A stretch of DNA of 64,000 nucleotides from Bradysia coprophila (GCF_014529535.1 NC_050735.1:806001-870000); one strand, 5' to 3'. Shown: positions 10,984 through 22,899, numbered from the stretch's first letter. Made by a program: numbers and translations. The notes: generated by a model not told the origin, from the sequence alone.

Positions 10984-11130
10984 GGAAAACACACAAGTAA
11001 TTTTGCGTTGATGGGAACGACAATTATGCTGCGTTTTCCATTGTAATTGGATATTCACCACAAGCTAAACAATGGAAAACGCAGTATTATTGTCGATCCC
11101 ATCAACGCAAAATTGCTCGTGTGCTTCCGG
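10984..11130. repeat. inverted repeat (about 57-bp arms)
   Basis: GGAAAACACACAAGTAATTT continuing through TTGCGTTGATGGGA is mirrored, with a few mismatches, by TCCCATCAACGCAAAATTGC continuing to GTGTGCTTCC. The spacer is about 30 bp. Probably a small MITE or hairpin. Confidence 0.65.
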
Positions 11131-11308
11131 CGTAACATGTCAGCAACAATATTTTTCGACTATAATGTCAAAATCAACACAAATCAATACAATTCAAAAG
11201 ATTCATATTCATGCAAAAACACATCGTTGTTGTTGACGAATTTTTCGCAAAAGCGTTGAGGTTATGGCTCTGTGGATGCTCTCGTTCGTTTTCGGCTTGT
11301 CAAAAATT

Positions 11309-11750
11309 GTTTTTCAACCTGGAGTACCAAAAACGTCACATTCTCTCACCAAATTTAGTACCAAAAGAGCAACATTCTATCCTACTCTTTTCTCTAAATT
11401 TTTATTCCCGCTTATGTCATTTTCGATCCTATGTTTATAATTTCCCAGATGTGTCAAGTCATTGTATGCACGCGAATATAATTTTTTTGTCTTTTGTGAC
11501 AATGCATTCATAAGGATTGCTTTCGGCATTCATACGGATGTCTTTCGGCATTTATAAGGATTGCTTATTTTTCGACATTTGTGAGAATGCATACGGAGCG
11601 GACTTCTTTAGGCATTCATACGGATTGCTTTCGGCATTCATACGGATTGCTTTCGGCATTTATACTTGCTTTTGCACTGCTATAATGTGTTGTTCAGTTT
11701 TGTTGTTATGTTTTGTTCGGAATGTGACTTTGGTACTCCAGGATGGAAAA
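11309..11750. repeat. inverted-repeat element containing a 22-bp minisatellite
   Basis: AACCTGGAGTACCAAAAACG (11309) is inverted at about 11727-11747 (TTTGGTACTCCAGG), so the segment looks like a MITE. Between them, 11511-11669 holds degenerate tandem copies of CATTCATACGGATTGCTTTC GG (22 bp). The ORFs covering this stretch are products of the repeat. Confidence 0.55.
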
Positions 11751-12189
11751 TAGTAGACATACATCGTTGTTTTTGACCACGGTGGTGAAAACCGTCCTCG
11801 GACTCCACTCCGTTTTGATCCTTGGTATACTATTTATTACCACTCTGACCAAAAATGATTAGAACTAAATAAAAAGCATTTCAGTTTAAAAATGAGTGAG
11901 ACTCTTCGAATTACGGCTGTCATTCTCTATCGGATCCTTTTTTCAATTCTATAGTACTTAACCGTTCAAATGTCAAACATTTTAACGTCTTTGGTAGAGA
12001 AAACCATTAAAATGTTGGACTTGAAGTGGTTGTCTCCACTGAAGACACTAAAATATATGACATTTTAACGGTTAACTACGATAGAATCGAAAAAAGGACC
12101 CGATAGAGAATGATCTCCCCAGAATCCACAATGAACCAACAGTAACATTTTACAGAATATTATTTCCAATCCGTTATTAGTAATTTCCA
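11751..12189. other. intergenic
   Basis: No gene seen. A weak inverted pair (GGATCCTTTTTTCAATTCTA near 11933 and TAGAATCGAAAAAAGGACCC near 12082) suggests another small palindromic insertion. Confidence 0.35.
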
Positions 12190-14415
12190 AAAAAACAAGG
12201 CATCAGAACAGTCGGAGCGTTTGCTGCGACTTAGCCCCGTACGACCCGTAATCCTATTTCGTCCGTAACCATAATATGTCCGTAGCCGTAATACGCCCGG
12301 AACCCTAATACGTCTACAACCCTCTAATGCGTCTGTTGGTCTGTTACCAAAATGCAAGTCAAGTTGGGCATGGTAAAATTTACTGAAAGTGTCCATTTTT
12401 AAAATTGCGCACAGCGCAATTACGAAAGCCCGTACGAAGTACCTCTCAAACTTTCTATTGGGTATTCAATTACCTCTCAAATAAAACAAAAATTAGCAAA
12501 ATCGGATGATATTTACTCGATTTATGTGCAAAAAACACTTAGGGCCGAGTAGCGGCCTTAGTCCAAGGGCCCAAATTTGAAACTTTTTTCGCGACGTTCT
12601 TTTCGGTATTCAATTATCTCTCAAACGAAACAAAAACTAGCAAAATCGGATGAGATTTACTCGATTTATGTGCAAAAAACACTTAGGGCCGCGTAGCGGC
12701 CTTAGTCCAAGGGCCCAAATTTGAAACTTTTTTCGCCATCATTCTATTCGGCATTCAATTATCTCTCAAATGAAACAAAAACTAGCAAAATCGGATGAGG
12801 TTTACTCGATTTATGTGCAAGAAACACTTAGGGCCGAGTAGCGGCCTTAGTCCAAGGGCCCAAATTTGAAACTTTTTTTGCCATCATTCTATTCGGCATT
12901 CAATTATCTCTCAAATGAAACAAAAACTAGCAAAATCGGATGAGATTTACTCGATTTATGTGCAAAAAACACTTAGGGCCGAGTAGCGGCCTTAGTCCAA
13001 GGGCCCAAATTTGAAACTTTTTTTGCCATCATTCTATTCGGCATTCAATTATCTCTCAAATGAAACAAAAACTAGCAAAATCGGATGAGATTTACTCGAT
13101 TTATGTGCAAAAAACACTTAGGGCCGAGTAGCGGCCTTAGTCCAAGGGCCCAAATTTGAAACTTTTTTCGTCATCATTTCTATTCGGCATTCAATTATCT
13201 CTCAAATGAAACAAAAACTAGCAAAATCGGATGAGATTTACTCGATTTATGTGCAAAAAACACTTAGGGCCGAGTAGCAGCCTTAGTCCAAGGGCCCTAA
13301 TTTGAAACTTTTTTCGTCACGTTCTTTTCGGTATTCAATTACCTTCCATAAAAAACTAAATCTAGCAAAATCGGATGAGATTTACTCGATTTATGTGCAA
13401 AAAACACTTAGGGCCGAGTAACGACCTTTGAGCCCTCCCAACAAGCCCGTCCGTCCGTGAACCCTCTAGCTTGAGTAAATCACAACCTTTTTTCAAAATT
13501 CTTTTTTTCCCCGATTGGTATCGACAAAAGTAAGGTCAAGTTCGAAAATGGGCATGGTAGGGTCGGCCCCTCCAGAGCTAGGGCCCTATAGGTGTTTTTC
13601 AGTCTTTCGACGATATCTACCGAAATACGCACGCAATAGCTGCTTGTGATATATCAAACGAAAGGTATTGACGAGTAGAACAAAGTTGCTGAACATTGTT
13701 TTTGGGTAAGATGCAACGTGGGCTTGTTGGGAGGGCTCAAAGGTCGTTACTCGACCCTAAGTGTTTTTTGCACATAAATCGAGTAAATCTCATCCGATTT
13801 TGCTAGTTTTAGTTTTTTATGGAAGGTAATTGAATGCCGAATAGAATGATGACAAAAAAAGTTTCAAATTAGGGTCCTTGGACTAAGGCCGCTACTCGGC
13901 CCTAAGTGTTTTTTGCACATAAATCGAGTAAATCTCATCCGATTTTGCTAGTTTTTGTTTCATTTGAGAGGTAATTGAATACCCAATAGAAAGTTGGCAA
14001 AAAAATTTTTGGTTTCTAAAATAATGTCGTAAATTGTTGGTTTTATTTGAGAGGTACTTCGTACGGGCTTTCGTAATTGCGCTATGCGCAATTTTAAAAA
14101 TGAACACTTTCAGTAAATTTGACCATGCCCAACTTGACTTGCATTTTGGTAACAGACGCATTAGAGGGTTGTAGACGTATTAGGGTTCCGGGCTTATTAG
14201 GGCTACGGACGTATTATGGTTGCGGACGAAATAGGATTACGGGTTGTACGGGGCTAAGTCGCAGCAAACGCTCCGACTGTTCTGATGCCTTGTTTTTATT
14301 GCGGATTCGTCATCTATGAACATAACCAAATGCTTTGCCCTTACTGTCTGCTTCCAATTCGACGTGTTAAAAACGGCATATTAATCTTATAAGCCCTTAT
14401 ACGTGGCTAAAAAGT
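12190..14415. mobile_element. large inverted element with an internal 145-bp tandem array
   Basis: The left end (AAAACAAGGCATCAGAACAG from 12190) is inverted at about 14298, with roughly 250-bp arms that include TTAGCCCCGTACGACCCGTA and the hairpin ATTGCGC-GCGCAAT. Between them, 12430-13440 is a direct tandem array (seven units of about 145 bp). An inverted block of about two units lies at 13740-14040, separated by a spacer containing CCCTCCAGAGCTAGGGCCC. The right flank 14299-14415 continues with sequence that matches, inverted, the 5' end of the related element at 26294. It is non-coding and of unknown class. Confidence 0.65.
12430..13440. repeat. 145-bp tandem repeat, about seven units
   Basis: Each unit contains ATCGGATGAGATTTACTCGA, then TTATGTGCAAAAAACACTTA, then GGGCCGAGTAGCGGCCTTAG. 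The ACTTAGGGCC landmark recurs at about 12536, 12681, 12826, 12971, 13116, 13261 and 13406, a constant 145-bp period. Degenerate units of the same repeat are present at 56300-56640. Confidence 0.85.
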
Positions 14416-15633
14416 TCTCCTTCGGGTAAAACGATAAATTAAAATCGACTTCTGTTCACAAAATATTAACAAACTGAAAAATTCACAGTTCGTGCTCAAA
14501 ATAGTTGTGTACACAGAATGTGAATACTCTGTATGCCTGATTTTTTCCGTGTAGAGAATGTGAAGTTCACATTGTGAACACTGTACACCTGAATTTCTTC
14601 TTTAAACAGAATGTGAACACTCTGTGCTTTGGAATTTTAGTGGACAGAATCTTCAGTGTAGCGCCACTGGTTTTGAGGGGTTGTTGTCCCTAACCACTTT
14701 CAACGCTAGGGAACTCAAAATAATTTTGACATCATTTTTCCTAATTGTCTTTCGCAATCGTCACTTAATTTTTTTAAAGATAAACAGTTGGTCTTCATCA
14801 TTTATTATTTTGAAATATTGTAAATATGGGGGTTGCGTCACTCCTTCCTCTTTTCAGAGACTTTTGTGTCATATCATTTCTTTTGTAAGAGGGAGAGGTT
14901 GTTAATATGGGTTGCTCTTATATGTCATATTTCTTCGAGTCTATTCTATTATTCAAGACGATTTAAACAAAAACGATTCGAATACTACGTCTAACTGAAT
15001 TCAATTTTCTGCCCAGTTCTATCCAATTATTCAAAAAGAATCCGTTCAAACGTAATTTTGGATCGTTACAGCAATGCATGAACTGAGTTGCATTCCTATT
15101 TTCCTTTGGGAAACTTTCGCCTGGTCGCAGGTGAAACTTAATAGCTAAATATGATTACGGTGACATTTTACACGTGGCAGTAAAACGCGTCGGTTGCAAA
15201 CACGTTTTCCGTCGCTTAAATTATTAAAAGGAAGAACCAAAAATAAATCAAACTATGCGGCCGGCCACATTTAATGTTTTCTTGGGAACACGATGCATTG
15301 TTACAGGTATAATTTGTAACTTAATACGATGAGATTGAACACATGTCCACCGTTGATTTGAAACACTATTCGTTTAATTAAATATTCATAGGACATGTTG
15401 GAGACATCAAACTGTAGCTTTATCATAAGCTTAAAGCATTAAATATTAAAATTATGAAATTTCACTTCATTTTAGACGTAATATTCACATTAAACATTAC
15501 TTTCGCTCCTAACTACCGAAATAAATTGTCATTTGTAAACGTTTGCACTGACTTCCCAGAATCAAAGCCTACTTATGAATTTTAGAAATTCCAACTTGTC
15601 AGCACCGGGGATTGAACCATTTGTCTCACAGAA
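14416..15633. other. intergenic between element and MITE
   Basis: No gene identified. The segment 15000-15200 resembles 30590-30800 (both contain TTTGGGAA followed by GCAGGTGAAACTTA), suggesting duplicated intergenic DNA of the OR cluster. A stretch with TTTTCTTGGGAACACGATGC at 15276 is repeated in diverged form near 16615. Confidence 0.4.
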
Positions 15634-15809
15634 CAATAGGTTTCTTCCAAGGCCGTTCAAAATGTCAATCGTCATCCACAGAACCTCACTTTGCAGTTTT
15701 AACGAACAAAATTGATTAAGTTGCGGTTATGTTTGCTTCTGTGGATGACGGTCGGTTGTTTTCGGCCTGTCAAAATTCGTTTTCACCGTACAATGGAAGA
15801 AACCTATTG
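15634..15809. mobile_element. palindromic MITE, about 176 bp
   Basis: CAATAGGTTTCTTCCA at the left is exactly inverted at the right (TGGAAGAAACCTATTG). The internal CGTCATCCACAGAA pairs with TTCTGTGGATGACG. No ORF. Confidence 0.65.
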
Positions 15810-16229
15810 CTCAACGGACATATTGGCTTATAGATCTCTTCGTTTGGTGAAACTGATGACGGAAACGTGAGGAATGGTGGGGAAAAGTGTGCAAACTAAT
15901 CGAAACCAACTTCACATTTTCACATAGTAATGAATAAGTGAGTGCGTCCAATTCTTTGAAATGAATGCAAATGAACTAAATACGGGGAATTCCCTTAGAA
16001 GCAAAGTTGGTTGTCATTAGTTTGCACACAAAACCGAACCGTCGATCGTCACGCCAGCGGTCATTTTAGTGATCTCTAATGACTACTATCTGTTTGAACG
16101 AATTTTCAGAGTATAGTGAACATGGTAGGGTGTTGCACTCAGGAATCATATTGAAATAAATATTGTACTTTCCGAACCACAATTGATTCAACAATTGAAT
16201 TGCATCTTTCACACCAAAAATTAGTCTAA
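15810..16229. other. intergenic
   Basis: Nothing recognisable apart from AT-rich DNA. It lies immediately beside an OR gene relic. Confidence 0.3.
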
Positions 16230-16310
16230 CCAACGCACTGCAGCCTGTACTGAAAAGACAGATTCATTTCGATCGGCATAAAATAAGCACGAGTATAACG
16301 GCAACTGAAA
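16230..16310 (-). pseudogene. odorant receptor exon-1 relic
   Basis: On the minus strand the segment reads DRNESVFSVQAAV, matching the DRNESIFSAQAAI block of OR copy A and the equivalents in copies B and C. The sequence on both sides cannot be read in one frame (the LCT that should precede DRNES is shifted). Only about 60-80 bp is recognisable, so this is a fragment of a dead fourth OR gene lying between copies A and B. Confidence 0.55.
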
Positions 16311-16831
16311 AATAATTTCGAATCGACGGATTTTGATCAGACAAGATGCCAGTGTGTAGTGCTTGATCTCAGGACTCCGATAAAGCAATTATTTTTTCAA
16401 TCGGACTAACATCTGCCAATTGATTAGACTTTGCAAATTGCTTTTCATGCCTTGGGCATAAGTTACGGAAATAACTATTTATTTGCATGTTCTTCATATC
16501 ACATTTTCAAAGTCTTTGGAAGAGTGAGAAAAAAAAATCTAGAAAGTCGTTTCACTCTTCTGCCCGAGCTGACAGTCCGGTCCTGCGTTAACTTCACTAT
16601 TGGCATATTAAATATTTTCTTGGGAACGCGTTGCATTGTTGCAGGTACAGCCGTGCAACTTGATACGATGAGATGAGCTTCCTAAAATATTCACGATCTA
16701 ATTTTGCGAGAGGTGGTTATCAAGACGCTGGGTGTATGTAAGCTCAGTTTACAATTCAATGCCATGACAGCGTAAGATGGCTAATTCTATCAAAACTGGA
16801 CGAGTTTCAGAAAAAGTGTAACACAAAGACA
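16311..16831. other. intergenic
   Basis: Contains the diverged duplicate (16600-16676) of the 15276 segment. No supported gene; the ORF at 16431-16676 is not recognised. Confidence 0.3.
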
Positions 16832-17329
16832 TATAGATCATCTTCAAGACCGTTTGAAATGCCATCCATACGTTAAGAACTACCATGCACGTTAAAAATA
16901 CAGTGAACGACATCTCAAATGTCTCACTGTCACATTTTTCTGAGAATTTTATTGTGTCATTGCAAATTCACAATGACATTCTCTGAAAAAAATGACAGTG
17001 AGACATTTGAGATGTCGTTCACTGTAATGTCATTTGAACGAAAGATTTTGAACCGCCGCCTATTGTTCGTTCTTTTTTTTACACAGGATTTTAAATTTAG
17101 TACTCAAATGGCAGCTCTTTTTTGACATAAAAGTTTGGATTAAATAAAACACAACGAAAATAATCTGAGGTAACGTTTGAAAGGCATCGGGGAATCTGGC
17201 ACACGCGATCATAGTATGCGCCTTTTTACGACATGTAACGAAAAGTCATGGCTGTGCCAGATTCTCAATTCTTATGGTGTGCCAGATTACTCCAGATTTG
17301 AAAGTACCGTAACTTGAAAATGATCTATA
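16832..17329. mobile_element. inverted-end element with a nested perfect palindrome
   Basis: The outer ends TATAGATCATCTTCAAG and CTTGAAAATGATCTATA are inverted. Inside, 16900-17025 is an almost perfect palindrome (ACAGTGAACGACATCTCAAA and its inverse) with about 50-bp arms. A second copy of the outer family is at 17679-17824. Confidence 0.6.
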
Positions 17330-18215
17330 AGTAACCATATTGTTACGGGTGGCAGCTGGCAGCTCCACCAAATTGAATTAATCGATGCAATGATGCAATA
17401 GTGTGGAGACATGAGCGTGAAGAGCCAAATTATTTCCCGGAAAATGATAGTATCAGACAACGATTGTCATACAACAGATGGTGGAAGTGATTTTTTTAAT
17501 ATCAAATCTTGATGAATTTAAGATCATCCTGAATGTTTAATAGTTTAATTTAACGTAATTTAACGTTCTATCTATATTCGTGTGATTAAGCGATTTATTC
17601 GATCTACGAACTTTTTAACGAAAATTTGACGTGGTTTCCTTTGCCTCGTAATTTCTATATAAATTTGACGAAAGTTGAATAGATCATCTTCAAGGTCGTT
17701 TGAAATGCCATCCACGTTAGGAAATGCCATACACGTTAAAAAAAATCTCATACAAATGAACGAAAAATTTTACGAAACTTAAGTGAGGTTACGTCTGAAA
17801 GTACCTTATCTTGAAGATGATATATTATTTGCTTTGACTACCAGAAGAGGCTGAGATTCTCGTAAGTTATGTTATTTCCATGTTAAAGTCGATTATAAAT
17901 ATACGTCATGTTTGAGGTTACACCTCAATGAATTTCTGAAGATTCTTATTTATGTTTGTTCCTTAAAGAATGCGATTTCATGGTTACATGTAAAAACATT
18001 TATTGACAACTGCTTTGTGAACAAAAATAGCCCCACGACTCACTATTCTATATAATAAATCTAGACCTATGTCTATGAGCTTTAATTCTGAAAATTGCGA
18101 ATTATTCTGAGAAAGTTCCTAAAAAAATTCAAGAATTTTTCGGAATTTTTCGGAACTTTGTCAGAATTTTAAAGTAAATTTTAAAGCACTCAATTGTGTC
18201 CAATGATTTATTTCT
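17330..18215. other. intergenic with a second short inverted-end MITE
   Basis: At 17679-17824 ATAGATCATCTTCAAGG is inverted as CTTGAAGATGATAT, matching the 16832-17329 family. The rest is AT-rich with no gene. Confidence 0.45.
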
Positions 18216-19564
18216 TCACTGAAAACTTTTCAAAATGTTGAACATTCTGTAGGCTCCATTAATAATCTGCTTGCGATGAATACATTAAATTGAAGCAAAG
18301 ATCAAATTCAGAGCCTTTCACTCACCGTCATGAAAGTTTCCAAGTTCATTGGATATATCAAGATCACCAGTTGTTGCGGTTGCTTCAACACCTCACCCAC
18401 GATGAGAACACATTTCTTACATGATTCAGTTTGCTCTATCCAATTTGACTTAAATAAGCAGTAAGATAGTCGGTCACTCGCCAGGGTAATGTCGTTTGCC
18501 AAGTACATAACCAGAAAAATATCAATGATTCCATACATCAGCATAACAATATAGAACTCTATTTGAACAATATGCTGGCTCGATGCCTAAATTGAGATGA
18601 GACTACAAGTTGCACATTTTTATTACTTTCGGTATTTCAGTCGTTACTCACAAAGGCTAAGTTGTAAACCGAAGCACAAATAATTATGCCACTGGTTGTG
18701 ATTTGACCCAAAAATAATTTTGAGAAACAGGATCTGAATTGCTCGATTGTTCTGTTTCTCGATAAAAAGAAATTATTTGAAAATTCAACCACCAATTGCG
18801 AAGAAGTCGTACTCGGTCAAGTTGCGATGATCTTTTATCAAAACAATTAAATCTTCAACGAACATTTTTCGTTGTGTCGATGTGACGTTCTTCTTGTTCT
18901 TGACCACCTTGGCTTTCTTTCCCACTCCTAATCTTCTGAATTTATTTCCCAACAATTCCAATTCGATAGAATAATTCAGCATTATGTACCAAATTAAGGG
19001 TGTAATAAAGTTAGCTATGACGTACAAGATAGATGACAATGATACGAACAAATAGGCACTCCAAAAAATAATTTCTGAATCGTTCCACGAGAAACTAATA
19101 AAAAGGGGCAAACTTCTTTCGGAGGAGAATATAGGCAGCTTACAAGCAATGATCAAAGGAGCGGTTATAAATATCGTCAAACAATATAGTCGCACGAAAC
19201 TCATAAATTGTTTTATCTTTTTGTTCACTTGCAGGTATTCTTCACGATTTTGAATTGACTGAGCAACGGTCTGACCATATAAAAATGTAAGGACCTCTGA
19301 TTTCTTGTATAGAAGGTACAAAAGTTTCACAAATACAATCGACGTTAAAATTGAAAGCTCTGCTGAAAAAAAAGATTCATTCCGATCCGTACATAGAACC
19401 GAATTAGTTCCAAGAAAAATTGGGAGCGAAACACCGAAAAAAGTGTAAAATAATTTCGCGCTTATTATACGGTATTCGGATACTTCGTCACTCTGCCATA
19501 CTCCACTCTGGTAGAATAATCTTGTTAATTGCTCAATTTTTTTGTCCATCTCAGTCGTAAACAT
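18216..19564 (-). CDS. odorant receptor (7tm_6 family), OR copy B, 4 exons
   Basis: Exons on the minus strand: 19564-18813, 18751-18652, 18586-18326 and 18266-18216, giving an intact 387-aa frame. Introns are short (61, 65 and 59 bp) with GT-AG borders (GTACGA, GTGAGT and GTGAGT donors). Exon 1 starts MFTTEMDKKIEQL; a second Met (MDKKIEQL) aligns with the start of copy C and could be the real initiator. Conserved blocks are LCTDRNESFFSAE, SWNDSEIIFWSAY and IWYIMLNYSIE, with the C-terminal SDRLSYC..NWIEQ..YPMNLETFMT signature, ending FNILKSFQ-stop. It is expected to be a ligand-tuning subunit of an Orco-dependent channel in olfactory neurons. It is closest to copies A and C, from which it probably arose by tandem duplication. 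The ligand is unknown. Confidence 0.9.
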
Positions 19565-21803
19565 TTTATTTTTTATCTTATTATTTTTATTAGTTATTTA
19601 CCATCACAATCCTCTGCTAAAATGACACTGCCTTTACACATGCCATACATGCACTTTTATATCTTACAAAACTAATACATACCACTACCACAATTAGCAC
19701 CACTCCACAATTTATCGTTAGCTGAGAAGGTATGCGGTAAAATGTGTGTGAAAGTTTCCACCTTCATCTACAAGGTAATCGTTCCAATATTTTTATTTTT
19801 TTTAATTCAAAATAGTTATTTGTGTAGAAAAAAAAATCGAATTCTTCGCGGTAATATATCCGCCAATTCTCACACTATAAAATATTTCGTTTTTCATGTC
19901 GGGAACACAATTTTTACGTAATTTTGTTCTTAATTTACAAATAAATTTGTCTAAGATTTCCTATGACTAAACTAGGCACCACCTTTTGGGCTGGTCAGGT
20001 CCCTTGACTGACAATTTTTTCAATTTATTTTTGATCAATTTCATTGCTGAACTTCCGAAGCTTTACTAATACAAATGCCTACATTTGATCCTTTTTTTTA
20101 TAAATGCGGTATTCCTAAAAAAATTGTCAAACTTAGCACATTAATATATCGGATACTCTAAACTATATGCAAATGACAACAAAATTTGACAAAGAAAAAG
20201 TTCTTCGAACGTAAGACCGAATGATTTTTCACTCCTATTTGAGTTATCATTTTTCTTATAAATTTGCAGCAAGATTTTCAATTAACCATAAATCATAAAT
20301 AAAATGCGACTCGTGCGAATTACGGCCCTCACTTCGCTCTGGCCGCAAACTTCACACTCCGTATGAGAGTTGTAAAATATTTTGTTTGATTGTTGGAATA
20401 ATGCAGTTAAAAAATTATTCAGAAATTAGTTGAGAATGACTTATCTTATATTGCCTACAAAGAATGATGGTTACATTTAAGAGACATCGGTGCTTCGCTG
20501 AAAAGCATACATTTGGGCGTTTTTTAAATACTGGATTTTTGTTTACTTTTGATGATATCTTTCCACCAGAATAATTATTCAGAAATGTACGACCTCAATA
20601 ACGACCACTTTTAGCAGACTTCGTTAAAGCAGTTTGACGAGCTCTGAAAAAAATGAGCAGTTTATGTAAATTTCTTTAAACTGCTCGCTTTTCTCAGAGC
20701 TGATCGAACAACAACAACCACAACTAATTTTTATTTAAAGCTAACACATTCTTGGTCATTATTGCGGTCGTACATTTTTAAAAAAGGATTTTGATGAAAA
20801 GAAATCTTCAAAAATGAAATACGAGACACGCAAATGTAGGCTACAATTTTAGCTAAGTATCGATGCCTCTTAGTGTTTTTCATTAAATTTCTTAAACTTT
20901 TCTATCATAGTGTGCTCATTTGATAGCAGGCATTTTTCTGTTGTTAGATATGATTGAGTAACAAGAGGTGTTTACCGGCTGGGCATCTACTGATTAAATT
21001 TTTCTTTCTACTTGTATCATGCACATTATCGAAAACAAACTTAAGATCATTTACTCACACTACCCAACAAAATCAAATTTCATCAAAGTAATCGTTTTCT
21101 ATTGAGGCTATAATCAAAAGTGTAAAATCATGTTTTTCCGGTATAGCTTCCTTTCACCTTTCACCTTTCACAGACAATTTTATTTTTTATTCAAAGCTGA
21201 CATATTTTTACTCGAAAATGTGGTCGTACATTTTTCAAAAAGGGCTCTCGTAAAAAGATATCAGCGATCAAAAATTTCGGAACGCAGAAATGTATGCTAC
21301 AATTTCAGCGTACGCTCGGAACCTCTTAACGAAGAAAATCGTCGTTAAAGTCGTTAATCCAAGCGTTAATCATAACATTAGTATTGTTTTTGAAACGTCA
21401 AATCACCAACACAAAAATTTAGTTGTGAACTCGGTTGTGAAAGTTGAAATTAATTCGGTGATTTCGATGTGATTTAATTCAGATTTGGTGCGGAAATGTG
21501 CTTCTTGTGTTGTTTTAACATTACAATCAACGGTTTACTTAAAATATTCGTCAAAGCCAACGAAATTCTGAAAAATTTATTATGACCAATCATGTAAACA
21601 AACAACAATAAGCAAATAATTTTTCTTCGTTGACTTTCTCAGCTCAGCCCAAGAAATTCATGATTTTGATGGATTCTACATGATTTTGTGGGTTGACTTC
21701 TATATTTTTGGGATTATTGACGTTACTGTAGGTTGGTTTCTAAGGTTTAATTGCTCTATATGATCCACTATCTCCCAACTCTATAACTTTCCACTTTAAT
21801 AAT
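19565..21803. other. intergenic, with partial MITE copies
   Basis: The 5' flank of OR copy B, then AT-rich DNA. At 20640-20700 GAGCAGTTTATGTAAATTTC forms an inverted pair with nearby AAACTGCTCGC. At 20740-20860 a diverged relative and at 21165-21327 one arm of the AGGTTCCGAG palindromic MITE (4923-5324) are present. I recognise no gene; the small ORFs at 21130-21472 are repeat-derived or chance. Confidence 0.4.
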
Positions 21804-22317
21804 CCCAACAAAAATCTCTTCGAGAAAAGTGTGACGCAGTCTTTCAAATACAATTTCTAAAATGAATGATATCGCTAGAGTTGACGCTTTCAGCTTCGTT
21901 ACGCAAAAATTAAATTTTACACCCAATTAGTTCAAACAAGCTGGCTTAGGTTTTCTCATCATCTGCCAAATAATTTTTACCAAAAAAAAAATTTGACTGG
22001 AAACAACCAAAATTTTACCAAAAAAACCTGCATCGTATGTGGCAGATAAATTTTCTTGCTGGTCTGTTCCTGAACATCTGCCACTTTGCGACGCAGATTT
22101 TCTTGGTAAAATTTTGGTTGTTTCCAGTCAAATTTTTTTTGTAAAAATTATTTGGCAGATGATGAGAAAACCTAAGCCAGCTTGTTTGAACTAATTGGGT
22201 GTAAAATTTAATTTTTGCGTAACGAAGCTGAAAGCGTCAACTCTAGCGATATCATTCATTTTAGAAATTGTATTTCAAAGACTGCGTCACACTTTTCTCG
22301 AAGAGATTTTTGTTGGG
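21804..22317. mobile_element. long fold-back MITE (about 210-bp arms)
   Basis: CCCAACAAAAATCTCTTCGA at the left is the exact inverse of the right end. The arms match almost base for base (for example GCTAGAGTTGACGCTTTCAG and its inverse) around a unique centre of about 75 bp (22020-22095). Non-coding. The target duplication is unclear. Confidence 0.75.
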
Positions 22318-22378
22318 ATATCAGTCGTTTTAGAAGTGCAGTCAACACTGCTTTTTATAACAGTTTAGTTTTAATTCA

Positions 22379-22627
22379 AAAATTTTACGAAAATCGAAAA
22401 TTTGACGAAATTCGAAAATTTGACGAAATTTGAAAATTTGACGAAATTTGAAAATTTGACGAAAATCGAAAATTTGACGAAAATCGAAAATTTGACAAAA
22501 ATCGAAAATTTGACAAAAATCGAAAATTTGACAAAAATCGAAAATTTGACGAAAATCGAAAATTTGACGAAAATCGAAAATTTGACGAAATTCGAAAATT
22601 TGACGAAAATCGAAAATTTGACGAAAG
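22379..22627. repeat. 18-bp minisatellite, about 13.8 units
   Basis: The unit is AAAATTTGACGAAAATCG, with a few substitutions between units (ATTCG, ATTTG, ACAAAAATCG). Being a multiple of three, it stays open in several frames and creates spurious ORFs on both strands. Confidence 0.92.
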
Positions 22628-22889
22628 TAATTCTCTATCTGCCACCATTCAAGAAATATCTCCAAAACCCCAATTGACCCACCCATTTCCAACTTTCGAC
22701 ATTTTTCACATATGCCTCTCTGTTCTACTCATAAAACTCTGAGACTTTGCCGAAGAAAGTAACTCTCTATCTGCCACCATTCAAGAAATACCTCTAAAAA
22801 CATAATTGACCCACCCATTTCCAACTTTCGACATTTTTCACATATGCCCCTCTGTTCTACTCGTAAAACTCTGAGACTTTGCCGAAGAA
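22626..22889. repeat. 132-bp tandem duplication
   Basis: Two adjacent copies begin AGTAATTCTCTATCTGCC (22626) and AGTAACTCTCTATCTGCC (22758). A third start is at 22890 and diverges quickly. They directly follow the 18-bp minisatellite. Confidence 0.8.
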
Positions 22890-22899
22890 AGTAATTCAC

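Noticed and set aside
12430..13440. Regular repeats suggesting a CRISPR array
   Set aside because: The units are 145 bp, almost identical throughout with no unique spacers, and the genome is eukaryotic.
22385..22692. Three overlapping ORFs (up to 116 aa) with repeated ENLTK, SNFRF or DFRQIF units on both strands
   Set aside because: They are translations of the 18-bp minisatellite, whose length is a multiple of three, so every frame without a stop in one unit stays open.
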